Source of the DNA: JBKJTP01 sp046590195
Lineage (GTDB): Bacteria; Bacteroidota; Ignavibacteria; Palsa-1295
DNA length: 5,644 nt
Direction of reading: 5' to 3'
Assembly (NCBI GenBank): GCA_046590195.1
Contig: JBKJTP010000079.1
Coordinates: 1-5,644, forward strand
Part shown: one piece after another, positions 1 to 4,305 of the stretch
Layout of the letters: the number at the start of each line of letters is the position of its first letter
Position numbering within the stretch: position 1 is the stretch's first letter
Made by a program: the position numbers and the translations under genes
Notes under the pieces: generated by a model
Seen by the model: the letters and a program-made list of their open reading frames with translations, nothing else
Told to the model about the DNA's origin: nothing
The model's database searches: none

Positions 1-98
1 GCTAACAGTATTGTCAGGAGCCGTGAGGTAATCTTGTCATCTGCATTGCACACTTAAGAAGCGTTAGATTCAGGCAAGTTTGGGTTCTCACCCATAAG
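1..98. other. Intergenic or extreme 3' end of an upstream gene; no recognisable gene
   Basis: All three forward frames contain stops here: at 55-57 after 18 codons in frame 1, at 29-31 in frame 2 and immediately in frame 3. At most the last residues of a + strand gene could lie here. The terminator that follows, oriented for + strand transcription, suggests that such a gene ends at or just before the window start. A small 4-bp hairpin, TGGG/CCCA, lies at 81-94. No tRNA T-arm or other RNA gene is recognisable. Confidence 0.5.
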
Positions 99-132
99 CA
101 ACAGCCACCCGATAGGGTGGCTGTTGTGTTTT
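99..132 (+). terminator. Intrinsic terminator of a gene upstream of the window
   Basis: A perfect 12-bp stem is formed by CAACAGCCACCC (99-110) and GGGTGGCTGTTG (115-126) around a GATA loop. On the + strand it is followed by TGTTTT, a modest U-tract. The - strand side has no U-tract, so the terminator serves + strand transcription entering from the left. The core AGCCACCC/GGGTGGCT recurs in the terminator at 264-288. Confidence 0.8.
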
Positions 133-177
133 AAATGAGTTACCTGTTTAGTTGTAGCGAGCACGCTCTTCAAATCA

Positions 178-250
178 TGTCACCCCGAGCGTAGTGCGAA
201 GCGAAGCGAGCACGGAGTCGAGGGGCGGCCTCGACTGCGCTCAGTTGACA
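178..250. repeat. Palindromic interspersed repeat (REP/MITE-like, non-coding)
   Basis: The 73-bp element starts with TGTCA (178-182) and ends with its complement TGACA (246-250). Its outer arms share GAGCG-AGT on the left and ACTGCGCTC on the right, so the ends are an imperfect inverted repeat. Inside are an 8-bp perfect stem, AGTCGAGG/CCTCGACT (216-223 and 229-236, 5-base loop), and a short tandem run GCGAA GCGAA GCGAG (196-210). The general pattern, TGTCA-CCC-GAGCG-AGTCGAGG, is to my recollection typical of dispersed intergenic repeats in FCB-group genomes. It encodes nothing and sits between two facing terminators. Only one copy is visible here, so its being dispersed is inference. Confidence 0.65.
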
Positions 251-288
251 TATTTAAAAACAAGAAGCCACCCTAGCAGGGTGGCTTC
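251..288 (-). terminator. Intrinsic terminator of the rlpA-like gene
   Basis: An 11-bp perfect stem, GAAGCCACCCT (264-274) with AGGGTGGCTTC (278-288), encloses an AGC triloop. Read on the - strand, the hairpin is followed by TTGTTTTTAAATA, a good U-tract. It begins 20 bases after the rlpA stop codon. Read on the + strand there is no U-tract, so it is directional for the - strand gene. Confidence 0.88.
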
Positions 289-307
289 ATCGTTCAAAGC
301 TTACGCT

Positions 308-1189
308 TTAAGCCACGTCGGACTTGTTTGACGAGTTGCCTCTAAATCCTTCGACCGCTTCGCGGATCGAAGTCGCTACCGCGTCAGCCGATTGCTTCAT
401 CGCAGGCAAGATGCTTCTAAAGCCTGCCTTATAGAAGAAGCTGTTCGACTCGTTAGATGCCATGTCTGGCTGATTCTGCGAGACGCCATCGATCTCGATC
501 TTGTGACTTACAACGTAGCCGCGCATCTCTGCTTCAGAGAATGGCTTCTCGGTCTCGTAAGGCAAGTCACCCATCTTGAGGATCTCTGCCTGGATCTTTG
601 CGGTACCTGCATTCTCGAATCCTAGTTCGTCAGCGGTTGCCTTCGAGAGATCGAGGATGCGGTCAGCGACGTATGGTCCACGGTCGAGGATCTCAACAAC
701 GACCGACTTACCGTTATCCGGATTGGTCACCTTCAGCAGTGTTCCGAATGGCAGCGATTTGTGCGCAGCCATGTGTGCGTAGGTGCTAAAACGGCGTCCC
801 GATGCGGTCAGCCTTCCATGGAAGTAACCGCCGTACCACGAGGCGATACCGGCCATTTTCTGCGAGTAGCCTTCGAGCTTTGCCGCTCCATATTTTTGCA
901 GCTCCTGCTTGTACTTATTCAGCAGGGCAAACTGCCCGCTGCCGATTTGTTTTACCTTGCCGATTGCCCGACCGGCAGCTTCCTTGAATTTGCCCTTTGA
1001 AACCGACTTACTCGACTTGGTCTTGTTCGATTTGGTTGGAGCGGCAATAGCTGTCTGTCCGACGCCGAAGAAGCCCGAGGCGATCATAAGGCCAGTTGCA
1101 TATTTCATCTTGAGTCGCGAGATGAATCCGCGCTGCTTGCGGGGACTGCCATGTTCTGGCGAATGCCCGTTTGTGATGTGATTACTCAT
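308..1189 (-). CDS. rlpA: RlpA-like double-psi beta-barrel protein (septal ring lytic transglycosylase family), exported
   Basis: A 293-residue protein with an RlpA-type double-psi beta-barrel at about 113-200: ASWYG (116-120), FHGRLTASG (123-131), AAHKSLPFGT (141-150), VTNPDNGKSVVV (154-165), DRGP (169-172) and ILDLS (178-182). RlpA proteins cleave naked glycan strands of peptidoglycan during septation, in the periplasm. Residues 28-50 form a signal peptide ending AIAA, after a long basic N-region; with no Cys there, it is not a lipoprotein like E. coli RlpA. A Lys/Ser-rich linker (51-80) precedes the barrel. The C-terminal tail (about 225-293) has no recognisable SPOR domain. The start at 1189 is chosen because AGGGAG lies 6 bases upstream; Met28 has no such site. 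By alignment from memory with P. aeruginosa RlpA, His131 and Asp157 correspond to His143 and Asp169, but Glu120 is replaced by Arg132, so transglycosylase activity is doubtful. Family assignment is firm; activity is not. Confidence 0.92.
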   Translation of the reverse strand: MSNHITNGHSPEHGSPRKQRGFISRLKMKYATGLMIASGFFGVGQTAIAAPTKSNKTKSSKSVSKGKFKEAAGRAIGKVKQIGSGQFALLNKYKQELQKYGAAKLEGYSQKMAGIASWYGGYFHGRLTASGRRFSTYAHMAAHKSLPFGTLLKVTNPDNGKSVVVEILDRGPYVADRILDLSKATADELGFENAGTAKIQAEILKMGDLPYETEKPFSEAEMRGYVVSHKIEIDGVSQNQPDMASNESNSFFYKAGFRSILPAMKQSADAVATSIREAVEGFRGNSSNKSDVA

Positions 1190-1212
1190 AATTTGCTCCC
1201 TTTTCTAATTCG

Positions 1213-1230
1213 ATACTCAATCTGGAGTAT
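1213..1230. promoter_or_regulatory. Inverted repeat over the rlpA promoter, possible operator
   Basis: ATACTC (1213-1218) and GAGTAT (1225-1230) form a perfect 6-bp inverted repeat with a 6-base spacer. It overlaps the predicted rlpA -10 box and start point. A second, partly overlapping pair, ATAGT/ACTAT (1229-1233, 1240-1244), lies on its upstream side. Such a layout could bind a dimeric repressor. However, AT-rich 6-mers recur by chance, and no regulator gene is adjacent. Confidence 0.25.
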
Positions 1231-1254
1231 AGTAGTCGAACTATCGGGCCTAAC
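1226..1254 (-). promoter_or_regulatory. Putative rlpA promoter
   Basis: On the - strand, TATACT (1226-1231, five of six matches to TATAAT) serves as a -10 box. Upstream lies only a weak -35 candidate, TTAGGC with a 16-base spacer or GTTAGG with a 17-base spacer. Transcription would start near 1219, giving a roughly 30-base leader that contains the AGGGAG ribosome binding site. Confidence 0.4.
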
Positions 1255-1322
1255 GGCTTTTGCCACCGCTTAGAAAGCTATCATCGAAAGCAGGTTTCGG
1301 GAAATCGGGAGTCTAGATGAGC

Positions 1323-1353
1323 TTGACTTGACGTTTCGGATTTCGTATTTTTG
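1323..1353 (+). promoter_or_regulatory. Promoter of the methyltransferase gene (TTGACT-N17-TATTTT; TAnnTTTG type)
   Basis: TTGACT (1323-1328) is followed after 17 bases by TATTTT (1346-1351). Read the Bacteroidota way, it is TTG-N20-TATTTTTG, an exact match to the -7 consensus TAnnTTTG at 1346-1353. Transcription should start near 1358, leaving a leader of about 37 bases. That leader has no Shine-Dalgarno sequence before the ATG at 1395. Spacing and the CGTAT context match the promoter at 2317-2345. Confidence 0.6.
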
Positions 1354-1394
1354 TGGCATATTCACACTCCTTGTCTTATTAAAAACCCACCGCG

Positions 1395-2237
1395 ATGGAA
1401 GCAAAGACGTTCAATCCGACCGAGTTCAAACAAATACAGAAGGTAGCTTGGTCGGCCGTGGCGGCAGGCTGGCATAATGGACTCGCCCGATCGCTTGCCC
1501 AGGTCAGCGATCCGCTCGCAAAATTCACTGGCATTAGTGCGGGCGATTCAGTTCTCGACCTTGCCACTGGCGACGGCATCGCGGCTTTTGCAGCAGCAGC
1601 TCGTGGCGCAAGGCATGTCGTCGCATCGGATATCGCTCCTGGACATCAGCCTTTCATTGAGCAGACCGCTCGCGATCTGGGACTCGAGAAGGTTGTCACC
1701 TTTGCCGAGGTCGACATGGAGGACATTCCCTACGATGACGAGGCATTCGATAATGTCATCTCACAGTTCGGGATCATGTTCGCTCCGGACAGGATCAAAG
1801 CTCTCAGCGAGATCCATCGTGTACTGAAGCCAAGAGGCACATTCGGTGCAGTGGTTTGGGCAACACCGGAAGAGAACCCCGAGTGGTATCCAGTGATGAA
1901 GCATCTGATGTCGTTGCTTCCGCCGACACTCGAGGGCACGCCTCATCCTTTCATCTGTGGCGATCGCAACTTGCTCAACACGGAGTTCTCGCAAGCCGGG
2001 TTCAGCAACATTGAGATCGAGGAATTCCCGATCCGATTCATGCATGATTCTGTCTCGGACGCCGACGAAGCGTGGATCAACACCGGCCCATTTGCGATGG
2101 CTTACTCGCGTATGGATCCTGCCATGCAGAAGCAGGTCAACGAGTTCATCCACGACCGCAACGAAAGCCGTCGTACATCGTCAGGATCGGTGGAATCGAA
2201 TGGACTTGCGCTTCTCGTCAGAGGCATGAAACAGTAA
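1395..2237 (+). CDS. Class I SAM-dependent methyltransferase (UbiE-like/Methyltransf_11 type), substrate unknown
   Basis: A 280-residue cytoplasmic enzyme with a seven-strand Rossmann-like fold. Motif I is VLDLATGDG (53-61), the SAM-binding glycine loop. Asp79 in VVASDIA is the acidic end of strand 2 that binds the ribose. Motif II is near VDMEDIPYDDEAFD (106-119), the acidic loop near adenine, followed by VISQFGIMF at strand 4. HRVLKPRG (141-148) is the post-III helix and turn. The C-terminal half (about 160-280) is the variable substrate part and does not reveal the acceptor. No signal peptide or membrane segment is visible. The start at 1395 has no Shine-Dalgarno site, but the N-terminal helix with Trp19 and Trp26 looks complete for the family. 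It has its own promoter and terminator and is thus probably monocistronic. It could methylate a quinone, a lipid or another small molecule; I cannot tell which. Confidence 0.88.
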   Translation: MEAKTFNPTEFKQIQKVAWSAVAAGWHNGLARSLAQVSDPLAKFTGISAGDSVLDLATGDGIAAFAAAARGARHVVASDIAPGHQPFIEQTARDLGLEKVVTFAEVDMEDIPYDDEAFDNVISQFGIMFAPDRIKALSEIHRVLKPRGTFGAVVWATPEENPEWYPVMKHLMSLLPPTLEGTPHPFICGDRNLLNTEFSQAGFSNIEIEEFPIRFMHDSVSDADEAWINTGPFAMAYSRMDPAMQKQVNEFIHDRNESRRTSSGSVESNGLALLVRGMKQ

Positions 2238-2254
2238 CTGATCGTTAGACATCA

Positions 2255-2291
2255 AAAAAAGTGTAGCCAGCAATGGCTGCACTTTTTTGTT
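2255..2291 (+). terminator. Strong intrinsic terminator after the methyltransferase gene, GNRA loop
   Basis: A 15-bp stem with one G-U wobble is formed by 2255-2269 (six A then GTGTAGCCA) and 2274-2288 (TGGCTGCAC then six T). It closes on a GCAA tetraloop, a stable GNRA loop. It lies 17 bases after the stop codon. A-run and T-run arms make it potentially bidirectional, but no - strand gene faces it. Confidence 0.92.
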
Positions 2292-2292
2292 T

Positions 2293-2297
2293 GGAGG
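2293..2297 (+). promoter_or_regulatory. Shine-Dalgarno-like GGAGG before an alternative upstream ATG (2304)
   Basis: GGAGG lies six bases before an in-frame ATG at 2304, which would add 16 residues (beginning MIYCLDF) to the T9SS protein. It is among the best Shine-Dalgarno matches in the window. Yet it lies upstream of the promoter at 2317-2345 and directly after the terminator, so it would be transcribed only by read-through or from an unseen promoter. Confidence 0.35.
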
Positions 2298-2316
2298 AAA
2301 GGGATGATTTATTGCC

Positions 2317-2345
2317 TTGACTTCACCGTTCTCCTGCCGTATATT
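2317..2345 (+). promoter_or_regulatory. Promoter TTGACT-N17-TATATT abutting the ATG at 2352 (leaderless layout)
   Basis: TTGACT (2317-2322) and TATATT (2340-2345) are separated by exactly 17 bases, near-consensus for a housekeeping sigma factor. The usual start point, about seven bases past the -10 box, coincides with the A of the ATG at 2352. The resulting mRNA would be leaderless or nearly so. Confidence 0.65.
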
Positions 2346-2351
2346 GCACCC

Positions 2352-3704
2352 ATGAAACGCACCGCACTTCTCCTTATCACTATTCTATCGCTCCTGCCAT
2401 TCACTGCCTCCGCGCAGAAGGGATGGATGAGGATGCCTGATGGACCTTGGAATTTGCCTGTGAGAGTTCACTTCTTCGACGATCTAAATGGTGTAGTAGA
2501 AGATGAGGTTACCTCTGATGCAAATGATCGTTATGGCAGGCTTCTAAGACTTACCTCTGACGGTGGACTGACGTGGTGGACTGATAGCTCCCTCTGGAGA
2601 AACGCTAAAGGTTATTGTCAGTATCCCTATTCCAATCGCAAGTCGAGTTCAACTTTTTCAATCTACTCCTCAGCTTACGGAAGTTCGATCGCTGTGTTCG
2701 GAGGCGAAGAGGACGTGTATAACTGTCAGCAGCGTGAAGAATACATTTCCAGAGTTTGGGCGTACAATGCTCTCACAAAGCAATGGAGCGGCGATAGTGC
2801 GCCAACTCTTATCGGCCCTAAAAGTGGTGCTGCCGTAACAACACTGGAAATCCGAAGTGGAATGATCCATGCTTTGCCATATTATGCCGGCGCAGGTGGC
2901 GGTACCATGTTCAGGTCTGTTGATTTCGGCAAGAGCTGGACTTCGTTCGCCGTTCCTGCGCGGGATAGTGGCATCGAAATCATTGAAAGCGTATTTCAAA
3001 ACGCTGACACAGGATTTGTAAAGTCTTTCGCCTCCGATCAATTTGGAAGTTTCGATATCCACATGAGAACGGTGGATGGTTGCAAAACGTGGACAATGAT
3101 CCTCTCAAGGAGAGGCGACCCAAAAGCCATATCGAAAGCATTTACGAACTATGGGAATAATGGATTGTGGTATTCACGCTGGCCTGATGGTACATTGATT
3201 TCCTCCTCCGACGTTGGACTGACATGGCAGCCCGCTGATCGGCCACCTCTCATCGACTCAAATGAGTATCCTGATGCGAACTACGACTATCTATCAGGGT
3301 ACAACATAACAGGGGTTGGCAATTCAACAAGGATTGATTTTACTTCAGATAGGGGCGAATTTTGGGTTGAGCAAACTGTAACCCCTGAGTACCTTAAGAA
3401 ACTTAGCGCTCCTTCGAGGCGGGTTGCATATGCTGTCGGAAACAACGGCCTGCTCTACAAAACCACTGATGGCGGCGGGCGCTTCGCTGCAGTTGCTGCT
3501 GAGGAGGAAGTGACGACGAAGATGAAGGCGTGGTCGAGCGGCGACGAGATCATCGTCGAGAACGCGAGCGGTGATATACGTGTGCTCGATCTTTTGGGAC
3601 GCGTTGTTTGCGTAAGCGAAGGAGAGAAACTTGAGGGCTTCGCGCCTGGGGTTTATGTTGTGATGAGTGGGGATGAGAGCGTAAAAGTATTGATCGAACC
3701 TTAG
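2352..3704 (+). CDS. Secreted Asp-box/Ycf48-like propeller protein with T9SS type A C-terminal sorting domain
   Basis: With the start at 2352 the protein has 450 residues. Residues 1-21 are a classic signal peptide: MKR, a hydrophobic core of Leu/Ile, then TASA before QKGW. The body carries Asp-box (BNR-type, S/T-x-D-x-G-x-x-W) motifs: TSDGGLTW (68-75), SVDFGKSW (189-196), TVDGCKTW (240-247), SSDVGLTW (285-292), TSDRGEFW (331-338) and a degenerate TTDGGGRF (371-378). These mark a beta-propeller like Ycf48 or sialidase-type proteins. The last 60 residues fit the T9SS sorting domain: DIRVLDLLGRVV (408-419), then GFAPGVYVV (429-437) and VKVLIEP at the end. The protein should cross the inner membrane by Sec and the outer membrane by T9SS, ending cell-surface attached or released. 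Ligand or substrate is unknown. The upstream ATG at 2304 (466 residues) has a better ribosome site but gives an atypical signal peptide. The tail has higher G+C than the body. The downstream DUF1801 gene starts two bases later. Confidence 0.85.
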   Translation: MKRTALLLITILSLLPFTASAQKGWMRMPDGPWNLPVRVHFFDDLNGVVEDEVTSDANDRYGRLLRLTSDGGLTWWTDSSLWRNAKGYCQYPYSNRKSSSTFSIYSSAYGSSIAVFGGEEDVYNCQQREEYISRVWAYNALTKQWSGDSAPTLIGPKSGAAVTTLEIRSGMIHALPYYAGAGGGTMFRSVDFGKSWTSFAVPARDSGIEIIESVFQNADTGFVKSFASDQFGSFDIHMRTVDGCKTWTMILSRRGDPKAISKAFTNYGNNGLWYSRWPDGTLISSSDVGLTWQPADRPPLIDSNEYPDANYDYLSGYNITGVGNSTRIDFTSDRGEFWVEQTVTPEYLKKLSAPSRRVAYAVGNNGLLYKTTDGGGRFAAVAAEEEVTTKMKAWSSGDEIIVENASGDIRVLDLLGRVVCVSEGEKLEGFAPGVYVVMSGDESVKVLIEP

Positions 3705-3706
3705 AC

Positions 3707-3748
3707 ATGGCGAAGAAAGAAACGACGGCTAAGCCCGCAACCCCATAA
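3707..3748 (+). pseudogene. Out-of-frame N-terminus of the DUF1801 gene (frameshift at a C-run)
   Basis: An ATG at 3707, two bases after the upstream stop, opens a 13-codon frame, MAKKETTAKPATP, ending at TAA (3746-3748). A Lys/Ala-rich start like this is common for small cytoplasmic proteins and fits the missing head of the DUF1801 gene. The DUF1801 frame is open from 3733 but has no ATG, GTG or TTG before 3832. One extra base in the CCCC run (3741-3744) would join the two into one 154-residue protein continuing ITLLADLTGKASDAK. Possible explanations are a sequencing or assembly error, a real inactivating mutation or, less likely, recoding. No Shine-Dalgarno site precedes the ATG, so translational coupling with the upstream gene is plausible. 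Confidence 0.55.
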
Positions 3749-3831
3749 CCCTCCTCGCCGATCTCACTGGCAAAGCCAGCGACGCGAAGGCGGCGGATGG
3801 CGACCAGCCCGTCTTCGATTACATCGCAAGC

Positions 3832-4170
3832 GTGCCGGAGCCACAGCGCGGGATCCTCGAGAAGATCGATGCACTTGCAGAGAACACGCTGCCCGGACTC
3901 GAGCGCGGAGTCAAGTGGGGGATGGCATACTACGGAGTTGACGATGGCTGGTGTTTCAATGCCGGTGCGTTCATCGGGCACGTGAAGCTGATGTTCATTC
4001 GCGGCACCGATATCTCGCCCGAGCCGCCGCTCAAGCCGACAACGATCGGCGGGAAGTCGACGAGGCTGATCGAGATCGCAAGCATTGAGAATATCGATGA
4101 GAGGCAGGTGGCTTCCTGGATGAAGCAGGTGGCTGCGCTGCCAGGATTCGGCGCCAAGAAAAAGAAGTAA
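3832..4170 (+). CDS. DUF1801 (YdhG-like, PF08818) domain protein; N-terminus probably lost to a frameshift
   Basis: From the GTG at 3832 this encodes 112 residues. Recognisable DUF1801 features are the first helix PEPQRGILEKIDAL, then GVKWGMAYYGVDDGWCFNAGAF, where the KWGM-Y segment is typical. HVKLMFIRG follows, then a GGKSTRLIEI strand and a C-terminal helix, RQVASWMKQVAAL. It ends in a basic AKKKK tail. The fold resembles frataxin, and B. subtilis YdhG/Fra has been proposed as an iron chaperone; that role is not demonstrated for this protein. The GTG start cuts into the family's N-terminal helix: the same frame upstream encodes FDYIAS (3814-3831), which belongs to it. The native protein therefore probably began at ATG 3707, in a different frame. 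No signal peptide is seen. It is probably co-transcribed with the T9SS gene, since there is no terminator between them. Confidence 0.72.
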   Translation: MPEPQRGILEKIDALAENTLPGLERGVKWGMAYYGVDDGWCFNAGAFIGHVKLMFIRGTDISPEPPLKPTTIGGKSTRLIEIASIENIDERQVASWMKQVAALPGFGAKKKK

Positions 4171-4305
4171 GCGATAAGGCTTGCCGGCTGAAGCCAGCGC
4201 TACATTTGGGGAGCGGGTGCTGGGGCAACGAAATCCGCCCGTAAGGCGTTATTCCGCCCGGTTTTAGCAGCGTTTTGTACGGATAACCAGATACCCCTCA
4301 GCAGC
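4171..4305. other. Intergenic gap and mutase leader; short repeats, no gene
   Basis: No open frame with a start is supported. The gap contains an imperfect palindrome, GCCGGCT-GA-AGCCAGC (4183-4198), which pairs better as RNA on the - strand because its one non-complementary pair becomes a G-U wobble. It also contains a direct repeat TCCGCCCG (4234-4241 and 4253-4260), with a small CGCC/GGCG hairpin (4236-4248) between. I see no cobalamin-riboswitch B12 box, although the next gene encodes a B12 enzyme, and no U-tract terminator after the DUF1801 gene. Confidence 0.5.
4181..4208 (+). promoter_or_regulatory. Possible TAnnTTTG promoter of the acyl-CoA mutase gene
   Basis: TTG (4181-4183), 17 bases, then TACATTTG (4201-4208) matches the Bacteroidota -33/-7 pattern exactly at the -7 element. 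Transcription would begin near 4215, giving a leader of about 90 bases. The spacer contains the GCCGGCT/AGCCAGC palindrome, which could be an operator or a coincidental repeat. The -33 side is only a TTG, so the call is tentative. Confidence 0.35.

Noticed and set aside
81..94. Hairpin TGGG-TTCTCA-CCCA as the T-arm of a tRNA or tmRNA end
   Set aside because: The stem is 4 bp and the loop 6 bases without the TTCRANY pattern, and no acceptor stem or CCA is found.
196..210. GCGAA tandem as the start of a CRISPR or microsatellite array
   Set aside because: There are only three 5-base units, with no spacers, all within the palindromic repeat.
245..250. TTGACA, a perfect -35 box
   Set aside because: It is the end of the palindromic repeat, has no -10 box about 17 bases downstream, and points into the convergent terminator.
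1761..2153. 130-codon open frame antisense to the methyltransferase, and a similar one at 2670-3062 antisense to the T9SS gene
   Set aside because: No domain, no supporting promoter or ribosome site, and full overlap with well-supported genes.
2304..2351. Start of the T9SS protein at 2304
   Set aside because: Kept only as an alternative: the promoter lies inside the extension, and the signal peptide from 2352 is canonical.
4171..4305. Cobalamin riboswitch upstream of a B12-dependent enzyme
   Set aside because: The gap is short and I find no B12-box-like sequence or the expected multi-helix layout.
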